DNA of 64,000 bases, taken from contig JAKLIP010000001.1 of assembly GCA_022709545.1 (NCBI GenBank), positions 1 to 64,000 of the forward strand. The letters are read 5' to 3'. The DNA comes from Patescibacteria group bacterium (lineage in GTDB: Bacteria > Patescibacteriota > Minisyncoccia > Moranbacterales > GWC2-37-73). Positions 8,838-17,658 of this stretch are shown one piece after another. The position numbers and the translations under genes are program-made. The stretch's first letter is position 1; the number at the start of each line of letters is the position of its first letter. Below the pieces are notes generated by a model. The model did not search any database. It was not told the origin of the DNA and saw nothing but the letters and a program-made list of their open reading frames with translations.

Positions 8838-9581
8838 ATGCATTCATTCATACCCCATAAAGATAATCCCCATATATTACGTAAGTTTTTTGGCGGTGCA
8901 GTCATAATATGTGCTTCTTTTGGCATAACATATTTTATCCAAACTTACTCACAAAAACTGCAAATAAAAGCGCAAGCTGAGCAAATAGATAATGAATTTA
9001 TTATTCAAGAAAGTGAAGTCGAACAGGCTAGCGGGACAAATCAAGCTGCAATAGCAGAAACATTGAAGGATGAAAAGAATAATGAGGCATTGAAAGCTGA
9101 TATTATTCCAGAGCCTGTTATCCCACCACCTCCAGCTGAAGGACGCAATAAAAATCCAAATACCAAATTGGGTGAGGCTATGATTTATACAAAGCCCCAG
9201 ATATTAACAGGGAAATATATTGATATAAGTTTAGGATATCAAAACATGGTTATCTTTGAAGATGGAAAGGCTTTAGACGCATTTTTAATTTCTTCCGGCA
9301 GAAAAGGATTTAATACCCCAATAGGAACATTCAAAATCGAAAATAAATATCCCAGAGCCTGGTCAAAAAAATACGCACTCTGGATGCCTTATTGGATGGC
9401 TTTTAAACCGGCAGGGGAAATGGGGATACATGAATTACCTGAATGGCCGGGAGGCCACAAAGAAGGGGCTAATCATCTAGGGACAGCTGTTTCTCATGGA
9501 TGTGTCCGTCTTGGTGTTGGCCCAGCCAAACAAGTCTATGATTGGGCAGAAATTGGAACGCCAGTCATTATTCATAAGTAA
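8838..9581 (+). CDS. Membrane-anchored L,D-transpeptidase (YkuD domain)
   Basis: Cross-links peptidoglycan stem peptides by 3-3 links, or attaches other groups to them, on the outer face of the membrane. The 247 residues comprise a membrane anchor at about 16-36, an E/A/P-rich linker to ~110, then a YkuD domain. The catalytic motif SHGCVRL is intact, with H220 and C222 and the conserved HELPEWPGGHKEGANHLG-type segment before it. The next gene (rnhB) begins 12 nt after the stop, so the two are probably co-transcribed. Confidence 0.93.
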   Translation: MHSFIPHKDNPHILRKFFGGAVIICASFGITYFIQTYSQKLQIKAQAEQIDNEFIIQESEVEQASGTNQAAIAETLKDEKNNEALKADIIPEPVIPPPPAEGRNKNPNTKLGEAMIYTKPQILTGKYIDISLGYQNMVIFEDGKALDAFLISSGRKGFNTPIGTFKIENKYPRAWSKKYALWMPYWMAFKPAGEMGIHELPEWPGGHKEGANHLGTAVSHGCVRLGVGPAKQVYDWAEIGTPVIIHK

Positions 9582-9593
9582 TTTGTTGTACAA

Positions 9594-10271
9594 ATGGAAA
9601 AATCTACATTTTTGTTAGAAAAGGAATTTATAGAAAAAGGACACAGTTTTGTAATTGGTGTGGATGAAGCTGGCCGGGGACCTCTTTGCGGGCCGGTTTT
9701 GGCTGCTGCAGTAACACTTAAAAAACAAGAATTAGGAATAAGAAATCAGGAAGATGGTATGTGGGATTTGGTAAGAGATTCTAAGAAGCTTTCTGAAAAA
9801 CAAAGGGAAAAGGTTTTTGATTTTATTTATGAAAATTTTCATGTTGGCATCGGACTTTGCGACCATAAAACAATTGATCGTATAAACATATTAGAGGCTA
9901 GTTTTTTAGCGATGAAAAAAGCAGTTGCTGACTTAGTCCGCAACAAGTCTAAGGTTGAAAGTCTAAAATCTGAAGCTGATGGAAAAATAGTTATTCTGGT
10001 TGATGGAAATAAAAAGATACCTAATTTTAGTATTGATCAAAAGGCCGTTATAGGTGGAGATAGTATCGTAAAATCAATTTCTGCAGCATCCATAATTGCA
10101 AAAGTTACCAGAGACAGGATGATGGTAGAAATGCATGAGAAATATCCACAATATGGTTTTGATAAGCATAAGGGCTATGGCACGAAGATGCACATGGAGG
10201 CACTTTCTAAATACGGACCATGTGAAATCCACCGCCAAAGTTTTGCGCCAGTAAAAAAAGTTTTAAAATAA
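9594..10271 (+). CDS. rnhB: Ribonuclease HII
   Basis: Removes RNA from RNA-DNA hybrids and single misincorporated ribonucleotides. The signature GVDEAGRGPLCGPV carries the catalytic D24 and E25. Later metal ligands appear in ILVDGNKKIP, and the HKGYGTKMHMEAL segment is typical of RNase HII. At 225 residues it is slightly long because of a K/Q/E-rich insertion after VTLKKQE. It follows the L,D-transpeptidase by 12 nt. Confidence 0.96.
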   Translation: MEKSTFLLEKEFIEKGHSFVIGVDEAGRGPLCGPVLAAAVTLKKQELGIRNQEDGMWDLVRDSKKLSEKQREKVFDFIYENFHVGIGLCDHKTIDRINILEASFLAMKKAVADLVRNKSKVESLKSEADGKIVILVDGNKKIPNFSIDQKAVIGGDSIVKSISAASIIAKVTRDRMMVEMHEKYPQYGFDKHKGYGTKMHMEALSKYGPCEIHRQSFAPVKKVLK

Positions 10272-10359
10272 AAATCTAATTCAAGAAAACCCCCTTTACA
10301 TTTCGGCTGAATAATGTTATCCTGGCTGAAGTCTAATAATATATTAAGATTTTATAAAA

Positions 10360-11037
10360 ATGAACAAAGTAATCACATTGAAAGCTAAAATACGTGAAAT
10401 TACAGGTAAAAAAGTGAAAAAATTACGTGAGGAAAGTTTAATTCCTGCTGTTTTATACGGCCATGAGACTAAGCCTCAAAATATTCTAGTAAATTATCTT
10501 GATTTTGGTAGGGTATATGAAAAAGCCGGAGAGAATGCTCTTGTAGAACTCGAAATAGGCGGTAAAAAAACAAATGTTCTCGTCCATGATACTCAAAAAG
10601 ATCCCATGAGCGGAAATTTTTCCCATGTGGATTTTTTCCAAGTAAACATGAAAGAAGAAGTTGAAACGGAAATTCCTTTGGAATTTATAGGCGAATCTCC
10701 CGCGGTTAAAGAGCTTGGAGGAATATTGGTTAAAAGCCTGGATGAAATTACGGTCAAATGTTTGCCGGCTGATTTACCTGAAAAATATGAAGTTGATATT
10801 TCAAAGCTGATTACCTTTGATGATGTTATTGCAGTTAAAGATCTGAAAGTTTCCGATAAAATTGAAATTTTAATTGATAATGAAACAATCATTGCTTCCG
10901 TACAGGAACCGAGAACACTGGAGGAATTGGAAAGCCTTGAGGCTAAGGTTGAAGAGGATGTTTCTAAAGTCGAAGGAGTTGTGAAAGAGACACCAAGCGA
11001 AGCTACAGCCGGAGAACCAGAAAATAAGGAGAAATAA
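10360..11037 (+). CDS. rplY: 50S ribosomal protein L25 (CTC/TL5 type)
   Basis: The 5S rRNA-binding protein of the central protuberance. The 225 residues consist of the N-terminal L25 domain (VRKLREE-like segment, SLIPAVLYG), the TL5/CTC C-terminal beta domain and an acidic tail rich in E, V and K. This two-domain form is the general stress protein CTC type. A promoter-like TATTAAG region and a terminator bound the gene, suggesting a single-gene unit. Confidence 0.95.
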   Translation: MNKVITLKAKIREITGKKVKKLREESLIPAVLYGHETKPQNILVNYLDFGRVYEKAGENALVELEIGGKKTNVLVHDTQKDPMSGNFSHVDFFQVNMKEEVETEIPLEFIGESPAVKELGGILVKSLDEITVKCLPADLPEKYEVDISKLITFDDVIAVKDLKVSDKIEILIDNETIIASVQEPRTLEELESLEAKVEEDVSKVEGVVKETPSEATAGEPENKEK

Positions 11038-11058
11038 AAAAATAATTTGATTTTTAAA

Positions 11059-11090
11059 TAGAACCCCTTTTTATGGGGTTCTATTTTTTT
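11059..11090 (+). terminator. Terminator of rplY
   Basis: TAGAACCCC ... GGGGTTCTA followed by seven T. The next promoter starts 3 nt after the T run. Confidence 0.9.
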
Positions 11091-11092
11091 AA

Positions 11093-11121
11093 TTGACAAA
11101 ATGTTCAAGGCAATGTATCAT
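11093..11121 (+). promoter_or_regulatory. Strong sigma-70-type promoter of the RRM gene
   Basis: A perfect -35 TTGACA (11093-11098), a 17-bp spacer and -10 TATCAT (11116-11121). The implied start near 11128 gives a leader of about 90 nt, long for this compact genome and reminiscent of cold-shock mRNA leaders. Confidence 0.85.
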
Positions 11122-11218
11122 GGGCTCAATTGTAAGTGTCTTACTGGTTTTCGCATTTTGTCGAAAATTAAGAGAAGAGGTCGCCTTACAAAATTAATTT
11201 TTTACAAAAAGCGAAAAT

Positions 11219-11515
11219 ATGGCAAAGAAGCTATATGTCGGCGGACTTCCTTATTCAACTTCGGAAGATCAGCTGAAAGACCTTTTTGCTCAAGCAGGAT
11301 CTGTTGAATCATCTATTATTATAATGGACAAGATGACAGGCCGTTCAAAAGGTTTCGGATTTGTTGAAATGTCTTCTGATGAAGAGGCATCAAAAGCAAT
11401 TGAAATGTTTGATAAAAAAGAGTACGAAGGACGCACACTGACTGTAAATGAAGCTCGCCCAATGGAAGCTCGTCCACCAAGACGTGATTTCAACGGAGGA
11501 GGAAACAGATACTAG
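11219..11515 (+). CDS. Glycine-tailed single-RRM RNA-binding protein
   Basis: A 98-residue protein with one RNA recognition motif: RNP2 at residues 5-10 (LYVGGL) and RNP1 at 44-51 (KGFGFVEM). A short R/G/N-rich tail ends FNGGGNRY. Such bacterial RRM proteins bind single-stranded RNA and often act as RNA chaperones in the cold. It has its own consensus promoter, a ~90-nt leader and a terminator, so it is likely a highly expressed monocistronic gene. Confidence 0.93.
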   Translation: MAKKLYVGGLPYSTSEDQLKDLFAQAGSVESSIIIMDKMTGRSKGFGFVEMSSDEEASKAIEMFDKKEYEGRTLTVNEARPMEARPPRRDFNGGGNRY

Positions 11516-11527
11516 TCTAATTGATAT

Positions 11528-11556
11528 AAAACCCCCGATTTAAGTCGGGGGTTTTT
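11528..11556 (+). terminator. Terminator of the RRM gene
   Basis: AAACCCCCGA / TCGGGGGTTT with a short TTTAAG loop and a T run. Confidence 0.92.
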
Positions 11557-11593
11557 GTTAGAAAAAATTATAGACATTTAGTTTAAAATATGC

Positions 11594-11599
11594 TATAAT
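11594..11599 (+). promoter_or_regulatory. Extended -10 promoter (TGcTATAAT)
   Basis: ATATGCTATAATTA contains an extended -10 box. The same TGCTATAATTA core recurs before two surface-protein genes (33954 and 47339). Confidence 0.6.
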
Positions 11600-11610
11600 T
11601 AAAGGGTAAT

Positions 11611-11640
11611 TAAAAAAGCAGGGTGCAAACCCCGCTTTTT
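11611..11640 (+). terminator. Terminator-like hairpin in a leader
   Basis: AAAAAGC-A-GGG ... CCC-C-GCTTTTT forms a stem with one mismatch ending in T5. It lies between the promoter at 11594 and the ATG at 11669, so it may attenuate the following gene. Confidence 0.5.
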
Positions 11641-11668
11641 GCTTTAATAATAAGAATAAGAATAAAAA

Positions 11669-13180
11669 ATGTTTACAAGACAAGTAGTCACCAACAAACA
11701 ACTCAAACCCGTAAACTACCGCAAGAGTAGCGTTATGACGGATATGCTTAAAAAGGGAGGAAAGGAGCTTTTGAAAACTGGGCGTGATCGTCAAGCTTTT
11801 TGGAATTCTTTTAGAAAAGAAGCAAAAGGAGGGCTTACCAATGAAGGCTTAAAAAAGGCTTTCGGCAGGCTAATGAAAAACAAAGAAGACAGGTTTTCTG
11901 ACAAGAAAATGAGAGACTTGTCTAAAATTTGGAACAAGGGTAAGTCTTATACTCTTTCAGGAAGTTCATCCTCACAAAACATCAATGAGAAACATTCTGA
12001 TTTAAAAAATAACGTAAAAAATGAAAGTGGAAATTTTAAATCTGCATCCAGGGCAGATGTCAGGAGTGAATCAAAAGAAAACAGATTAGCTAAAGATATC
12101 AGGAGCAATATTCCTGAAACAAAAACTCTAAATCTCAAAACTGTTAATTATGATATCAATAAAACTGAATCATCTAAGCTTTTTGCTGGAAGCGAAAGAG
12201 CTAATATGCAAGAAATGGAGAAAGATATCAGTTTGGCAAAATATTTTAATAAAAACCAGGAAAGCTACAATATTAATGATGTAAAAGACAGACTTAGGAA
12301 ACTACAGGAAAATACTCCCAAAGAAGAGAACAAGCCAGTTTCTTTTCAGGAAAAAAACAGTATGATGAATAGCATCAAGGAAATGGATCAACAAGAAAAA
12401 AACCAGGCTTCCTTAAGAACATATACTGCGAATCGCCAAGAAGATTCATATGCAAACATTGGTGATGTGAAAAACAGGCTCAAAGAACTCCAGGAAAATC
12501 ACGCCATGAACGAAAGCGTACCAGCCTCTTTTCAAGAAAAAAATAATATCCAAAATGATGCAAAAGAAATATCTCAGCAAGAAGAGGAGCAATCTGCTAT
12601 TGGCGTATATATTCCAGGACTTCACAAAAAAGATGAAAGAATGGATAAGATAAAGGAAAGACTTGCAGAAGTTCAGAAAAAAGCGGATGAAAAGGAAATT
12701 GTCAAAGAGGATGCAAGCAAAAAATATGAACAATATACTAAAGAAAGCAAAAATTTATCTGAACCTTCATTACAAAAAGAAACAATATCTGCAAATATTA
12801 AAAAAATATATAGTGATTATTCTTTTAAACTTCTCGCTAAAGACGTTATTGCTGAAAGCGGATTTGATTTATATAGTGTTGACGAAAAAGGTTGCCTTTT
12901 ATTCCAGGATCTGGCAGGTAAATCAGAAAGTGAAATTGATGACTATATATATAATTTAGTCGGAAATTATTCAAATGAAGGTCAGAATTTTGAAAAAGTA
13001 AAGGAAGAAAAAATAGCAGTGCTGTCTTTACTTAGTGAAGATTTAACAACCAGGACCAAAGATCGTAATTTAAGCGAAGATACGCAGGCAAAAATAAAAG
13101 ATTCTGTGGCTGAAATAGAAAGAATAATCGGAATAATAAAAAAATGCAATCCAAAACCTGCTGATATCAAGGAAGATTAA
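11669..13180 (+). CDS. Large coiled-coil/charged protein of unknown function
   Basis: A 503-residue, highly charged, probably cytoplasmic protein with no signal peptide. The basic N-terminus is followed by a disordered S/N/K-rich part. Two ~60-residue repeats lie near residues 198-320; each has a DVKxRLxxLQEN helix, then SFQEKN and a Q/E-rich stretch. A third, shorter copy (DKIKERLAEVQKK) follows, and a helical C-terminal domain starts near residue 370. I recognise no family. The leader has an extended -10 promoter and a terminator-like hairpin. It lies 6 nt before engB, so they may share a transcript. Confidence 0.8.
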   Translation: MFTRQVVTNKQLKPVNYRKSSVMTDMLKKGGKELLKTGRDRQAFWNSFRKEAKGGLTNEGLKKAFGRLMKNKEDRFSDKKMRDLSKIWNKGKSYTLSGSSSSQNINEKHSDLKNNVKNESGNFKSASRADVRSESKENRLAKDIRSNIPETKTLNLKTVNYDINKTESSKLFAGSERANMQEMEKDISLAKYFNKNQESYNINDVKDRLRKLQENTPKEENKPVSFQEKNSMMNSIKEMDQQEKNQASLRTYTANRQEDSYANIGDVKNRLKELQENHAMNESVPASFQEKNNIQNDAKEISQQEEEQSAIGVYIPGLHKKDERMDKIKERLAEVQKKADEKEIVKEDASKKYEQYTKESKNLSEPSLQKETISANIKKIYSDYSFKLLAKDVIAESGFDLYSVDEKGCLLFQDLAGKSESEIDDYIYNLVGNYSNEGQNFEKVKEEKIAVLSLLSEDLTTRTKDRNLSEDTQAKIKDSVAEIERIIGIIKKCNPKPADIKED

Positions 13181-13186
13181 TTTACG

Positions 13187-13771
13187 ATGAATATAGTTAT
13201 GTTTGAAATAAAATCTGCAAAATTTTTGAAAGGAGCTATTGGCGGGGAAGGACTGCCACAAGATGCATTGCCACAAGTTGCTTTTGTTGGCCGTTCTAAT
13301 GTTGGAAAATCAAGCGTAATCAATACTTTAGTTGGCATGAAAGATCTGGCGATTTCCAGTTCTACTCCTGGCAGGACACTGCAACTCAATTTTTTTCTTA
13401 TTAATGAAGACACATATTTTGTCGATTTGCCCGGCTATGGCTATTCCAAACAGTCCCTGAAGTTTGCCGAAAAAATGCGCAAGATGATTATGTGGTATCT
13501 GGAACAAAATGAAAAAAAACCCAAAAAAGTGATTTTAATAATTGATGGAAATGTTGGACCAACCAAATTTGACCTGGAAATGATGGAACTTTTACAGGAA
13601 AATAAATATAAAATAATTGTAGTTGCCAACAAAATGGACAAAGTAAAAAACAGTGAATTATCCAAAAAAAAGAAAGGCATTATTGAAAAATTACAAACTG
13701 AAAATATTATCTATTTTTCTGCAAAAACAAAAAAAGGAAAATTTGAACTTTTAGAAAAAATTTTTGATTGA
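13187..13771 (+). CDS. engB: Ribosome-biogenesis GTPase EngB/YsxC
   Basis: A TRAFAC-class GTPase needed for 50S assembly. The 194 residues show G1 GRSNVGKSS at 35-43, G3 DLPGYGYSK and G4 NKMDK, with the characteristic SSTPGRT switch I. I kept the ATG at 13187, with AAGGAAG about 12 nt upstream. A second ATG at 13199 (MFEIKSAKF) would match the usual family N-terminus equally well. Confidence 0.95.
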   Translation: MNIVMFEIKSAKFLKGAIGGEGLPQDALPQVAFVGRSNVGKSSVINTLVGMKDLAISSSTPGRTLQLNFFLINEDTYFVDLPGYGYSKQSLKFAEKMRKMIMWYLEQNEKKPKKVILIIDGNVGPTKFDLEMMELLQENKYKIIVVANKMDKVKNSELSKKKKGIIEKLQTENIIYFSAKTKKGKFELLEKIFD

Positions 13772-13796
13772 CCTCCGCTTAATTTAATGATATATT
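13768..13796 (+). promoter_or_regulatory. Promoter of typA
   Basis: -35 TTGACC (13768-13773), a 17-bp spacer and -10 TATATT (13791-13796). It overlaps the last codons of engB. Confidence 0.75.
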
Positions 13797-13854
13797 TCAA
13801 TGTAGCTTGGTTAAGGAGAAAGCCTGCGCACTATATAATAAAAGTGCGGGGTAA

Positions 13855-13877
13855 ACTGCCGAGGGGCAGTCTTTTTA
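13855..13877 (+). terminator. Terminator-like hairpin in the typA leader
   Basis: ACTGCC-gagg-GGCAGT followed by CTTTTTA ends about 10 nt before the typA ATG. A second hairpin, CGCAC/GTGCG (13827-13848), precedes it. Both lie downstream of the promoter, so they may form an attenuator or a translational control structure. Confidence 0.55.
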
Positions 13878-13886
13878 TTTATTATT

Positions 13887-15677
13887 ATGGAAATTAGGAA
13901 TATAGCCATCATTGCTCATGTTGACCACGGTAAGACAACGCTTACTGATGTTATTATGAGGCAAACAGGTATGGTGGAAGAAGGGGTGAGTATGGATTCC
14001 AATGCGCTGGAACAAGAACGTGGAATCACAATTTATTCCAAAAACACATCTGTTTTTTATCGTGGTTCAAAAATAAATATTGTGGATACTCCCGGGCATG
14101 CCGATTTTGGATCTGAAGTAGAACGGGTTTTACGCTCAATTGACAGCGTGCTTTTGGTTGTGGATGCGCAAGAAGGTCCGATGCCACAAACAAGATTTGT
14201 GCTCAAAAAATCTTTGGAGCTTGGCCTTAAGCCGATAGTGGTTATTAATAAAATAGACAAGCCGGCCGCCAATCCAGACTTGGTTCAGGAACAGGTATAT
14301 GAATTGTTTCTGGATTTAGGCGCCAATGATGAACAATTGGATTTCACAACAATATATGCAATCGGAAAACAAGGTATTGCCAAGGAACATCTGACTGATG
14401 AATCTAAAACAATAGAGCCGCTGCTGGATATGATTTTGCTTAAAGTTAGACCGGCTAAAGCTGATAAAGATGCAGAGCTCAGAATGCAGCCTTTTAATCT
14501 TGGATATGATAATTTTTTGGGACGATTAGCTATTGGACGCATCCATGAAGGAACTATAAAAACCGGTCAAATATACTTGCTTAAGAAAAATGACGGTACG
14601 ATTGAAAAATCACGCGTTACAAAACTTTATACTTTCAAAGGAACAAGCAGGGATGAGGTAGACGAGGCTTATGCTGGAGATATTGTCATGGTGGCTGGAT
14701 TTGGAAAAATAGATATTGGTGAAACAATTTGCGAAAATGAATCTCAGGAATCTTTGCCAAAGATTACTATTGATGAACCAACCATATCGCTCCGATTCAT
14801 GGTTAATGATTCTCCGTTTGCTGGGCGTGAAGGAAAATTTGTGACTAACAAACAAATTCTAGAAAGACTCAAAAAAGAATTGGAAGTTAATGTCGGACTT
14901 AAAATAGATTTTTCTTCCTCGGCAGAATATTATACGGTTTTTGGGCGGGGAGAACTGCATGTAGCCATACTTCTGGAAAATATGCGCAGGGAGGGATATG
15001 AAATCCAGGTTTCACAACCGCAGGTTATCATAAAGGATGTTGAGGGTGTCAAAAGCGAACCATTCGAAGAGGTGACAATTGATGTTCCGAGTGAAATATC
15101 AGGAACAGTCATAGAAAATATGGGAAAACGCAAGGGAATTATGAAAGATATGCAGATTCATGGATCACAAGCCAGACTTTTGTTTGAAGCTCCAACGCGC
15201 GGACTTCTGGGATATCGCGGGCAATTTATAGTTGATACGCGAGGTGAGGGAATTTTTTCTTCCCGTGTAATCGGATTCAAACCATATGTCGGGGAAATAA
15301 AGAGAAAGGAAGTTGGATCAATGGTTTCAATGATAAGCGGAAAAGCTTTAGGATTTTCGCTGGCAAATCTGCAGACTCGCGGAGTGCTTTATATAGGACC
15401 ATCAACGGAAGTTTATGAAGGTATGATAATTGGGAATGTCGCTAGAGGAGAAGATATGACAGTCAATCCTATAAAGGGCAAACAACTTACAAACATGCGC
15501 GCCTCCGGAACGGACGATGCAATCAATTTGACTCCGCCATGGGAAATTTCAATCGAGCGCGGACTGGAAATTATGAATGAAGATGAATATCTGGAAGTAA
15601 CTCCCAAAAGCGTGAGGCTTAGAAAACAATTTCTTTCTGAAATAGACAGGATTAGGGCAGTCAGAAAGAAACAGTAA
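13887..15677 (+). CDS. typA: Translational GTPase TypA/BipA
   Basis: An EF-G-like ribosome-binding GTPase linked to 50S assembly and cold or stress growth. The 596 residues match the family. G1 AHVDHGKTT is at 10-18, G3 DTPGHADFG, and G4 NKIDKPAA. The EF-G domain II/III/V-like regions are followed by the TypA-specific C-terminal domain ([20 protein letters not shown] and [11 protein letters not shown]-type segments). It has its own promoter with a structured leader and a terminator. Confidence 0.97.
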   Translation: MEIRNIAIIAHVDHGKTTLTDVIMRQTGMVEEGVSMDSNALEQERGITIYSKNTSVFYRGSKINIVDTPGHADFGSEVERVLRSIDSVLLVVDAQEGPMPQTRFVLKKSLELGLKPIVVINKIDKPAANPDLVQEQVYELFLDLGANDEQLDFTTIYAIGKQGIAKEHLTDESKTIEPLLDMILLKVRPAKADKDAELRMQPFNLGYDNFLGRLAIGRIHEGTIKTGQIYLLKKNDGTIEKSRVTKLYTFKGTSRDEVDEAYAGDIVMVAGFGKIDIGETICENESQESLPKITIDEPTISLRFMVNDSPFAGREGKFVTNKQILERLKKELEVNVGLKIDFSSSAEYYTVFGRGELHVAILLENMRREGYEIQVSQPQVIIKDVEGVKSEPFEEVTIDVPSEISGTVIENMGKRKGIMKDMQIHGSQARLLFEAPTRGLLGYRGQFIVDTRGEGIFSSRVIGFKPYVGEIKRKEVGSMVSMISGKALGFSLANLQTRGVLYIGPSTEVYEGMIIGNVARGEDMTVNPIKGKQLTNMRASGTDDAINLTPPWEISIERGLEIMNEDEYLEVTPKSVRLRKQFLSEIDRIRAVRKKQ

Positions 15678-15694
15678 AAATATTTTAAACATTA

Positions 15695-15725
15695 AAAATC
15701 CCGGCGCTGTGCCGGGTTTTTTTGG
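15695..15725 (+). terminator. Terminator of typA
   Basis: CCCGGC-gctgt-GCCGGG with seven T. It lies between convergent genes. Confidence 0.9.
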
Positions 15726-15733
15726 TTAATTTT

Positions 15734-16465
15734 TCAGAAATATTTCTTTATTTTTTCAAAATCATCAATAACTTCAGGATGGCATGCAATTTCAGTAATG
15801 CCTTTAGGTAAGTTATTAATAAATCCTTCTATATCCTTTATCCAATCCAGGTTAGTGAATGATTCGGATGAAACATATCCGTTTTCTCGAAAATTTTTTC
15901 TATTAACTATTTTTAACCAATGTAAAATGCGTGCAGCGGGCTTGTTTTGCTCAGCTAAAGTACTCTCTCCAAAACGAATATAGGGAATAGAATATTTAGC
16001 CTGCAGTTTAAGTGCAATCTTAAAAAAGGGAGGATAAAAGTGTACATGTTCGTGAGAACTTATGCCGTCTGGATTTTTGCCGAACATTTTCCTGAATTTT
16101 TCTATCTGTTTGGTCCAATCAGCTTCTACTTCTTCATTTGATAATTTTCCGGTGATTCTTTTTGCCATAAACTCTATTACGCGAAAAACTACCCCGGTTC
16201 TTTTTCTGTGTTCCTCGTTAAATTTATGCAGAACATCTAGATGAATATCTAGCTTAACTCGGCTTCTGGCCAGCTCTTTTATTTCTTCTTCATAAATTTT
16301 TCCGTATGTCATTAAGCCAACTCTGTCTATTTTTCCAAGCATTATTAAATAGAGAGTATTGCTATTTGCATATCTGCTTATGCCAAAATCATCTGCACTT
16401 ATCATTACACGATGGCGGTGAGAATTTAGATGTGATTTTAAATATGCATCTTCTAGGGCAATCAT
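15734..16465 (-). CDS. YdjC/ChbG-family carbohydrate deacetylase
   Basis: Predicted metal-dependent amide deacetylase acting on N-acetylated sugars. The 243 residues carry the family metal-site pattern: SADDFG (D25, D26), an HLDVLH segment (H75) and SSHEHVH (H138-H142), ending in ITEIACHPE. ChbG acts on diacetylchitobiose in E. coli; here the true substrate is not visible. It is the only minus-strand gene between 7.4 and 23.5 kb. Confidence 0.85.
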   Translation of the reverse strand: MIALEDAYLKSHLNSHRHRVMISADDFGISRYANSNTLYLIMLGKIDRVGLMTYGKIYEEEIKELARSRVKLDIHLDVLHKFNEEHRKRTGVVFRVIEFMAKRITGKLSNEEVEADWTKQIEKFRKMFGKNPDGISSHEHVHFYPPFFKIALKLQAKYSIPYIRFGESTLAEQNKPAARILHWLKIVNRKNFRENGYVSSESFTNLDWIKDIEGFINNLPKGITEIACHPEVIDDFEKIKKYF

Positions 16466-16494
16466 TTTTGTATGATGTATTATTAATTAAATAC

Positions 16495-16522
16495 TTGATA
16501 AAATGCTTTTATATGATACAAT
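16495..16522 (+). promoter_or_regulatory. Promoter of the AI-2E-type permease gene
   Basis: TTGATA (16495-16500), a 16-bp spacer and TACAAT (16517-16522), 60 nt before the ATG. Confidence 0.6.
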
Positions 16523-16581
16523 GTTATAAGGTTAATGTGCAAGGTTAGGAACATAAAAGCATCTGTTTTTATAAAAAATAT

Positions 16582-17628
16582 ATGGAATCAAAAAATTTTA
16601 ACGTGTATTTTTTTCTTTTTACCTTAGTATGTATAAGTATTTTGGCGGTTTTTATTTTTAAGCCGTTTTTCATAGCAATAGCATTGGCGGCTATATTAGC
16701 CGTAGTTTTTCAAAAGCCTTTTAATTTTTTTCTGCGTATAACCGGGAATCGCCAAAGAATAAGCGCATTCATTATATCTTTCTTGGGGATAATTATTTTC
16801 GGAGCTTTATTTTTCGGAGTTATAAGCTTGGTGGTAAAAGAAGTCTCTGTTCTTTATCATAATTTATATAATCAAAACTATATAGATAGTTTGGTTCAGG
16901 GTGTAAATTCTAACCCAATCCTTAAATCATTGGGAGCTGATAATCTTATCAATAAGGAAACGATAGGAAAATCTATATCAGATTTGAGCCAGGGAGCTTT
17001 CTCTATTTTGCAAAAAACTTATGAAAGTATTGCGAACTTTATCCTTATGGGCATAGTTATGTTTTTTACCCTGTATTATTTCCTTATCGACGGTAAGGAA
17101 TTGGTGCGAAAGGCTATGTATATAAGTCCCTTGCGTGATACTCACGAGAAAATGCTTATTGATAAATTTATTTCCATGAGTAGCGCAACGCTCAAGGGAT
17201 CTTTGATAACTGGGATAGTTCAAGGCATAGCAGGAGGATTATTGTTTGCGGCAGTAGGAATACCGTCGGCTGTAATATGGGGCATTGTAATGATGTTTTT
17301 TTCTTTAATTCCGATGTTTGGTACCAGCTTAATCTGGCTTCCTGCCGGGATAATAATGCTTTTTCTTGGGAACATATGGCAGGGAGTCGTTATTTTAGTT
17401 GTCGGCGTGAGTGTTGTTTCAGTTATTGATAATTTGCTAAGGCCGAAATTGGTAGGAAAAGATTCTCAAATGAATCCGCTGTTAGTTTTTTTCGCCATGC
17501 TTGGAGGCATAAACATATTCGGATTTCTTGGTTTTATAATAGGTCCTATTATTGTTGCTCTCGCCCTTACTCTTTGGGATATTTATGCGGTTGAATTTAA
17601 GAGTCAGCTGAAAAAATATAATGCTTGA
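16582..17628 (+). CDS. AI-2E/PerM-family membrane protein
   Basis: A 348-residue polytopic membrane protein of the PerM/YdiK/TqsA family. Paired hydrophobic helices lie at the N-terminus. A soluble loop near 90-150 is followed by the conserved pattern KGSLITGIVQGIAGG and the helix pair ending in DNLLRPKLVGK. Family members are variously described as autoinducer exporters or cation antiporters; the substrate cannot be told here. The stop is TGA. lgt starts 30 nt later, so they probably form an operon. Confidence 0.9.
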   Translation: MESKNFNVYFFLFTLVCISILAVFIFKPFFIAIALAAILAVVFQKPFNFFLRITGNRQRISAFIISFLGIIIFGALFFGVISLVVKEVSVLYHNLYNQNYIDSLVQGVNSNPILKSLGADNLINKETIGKSISDLSQGAFSILQKTYESIANFILMGIVMFFTLYYFLIDGKELVRKAMYISPLRDTHEKMLIDKFISMSSATLKGSLITGIVQGIAGGLLFAAVGIPSAVIWGIVMMFFSLIPMFGTSLIWLPAGIIMLFLGNIWQGVVILVVGVSVVSVIDNLLRPKLVGKDSQMNPLLVFFAMLGGINIFGFLGFIIGPIIVALALTLWDIYAVEFKSQLKKYNA

Positions 17629-17658
17629 AATGACTAAAAATATTAAAAAGATTTAGAA

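Noticed and set aside
17620-17628. Recoded TGA (as in some candidate phyla)
   Set aside because: TGA ends the AI-2E-type permease at the expected length, and no gene here needs TGA as a sense codon.
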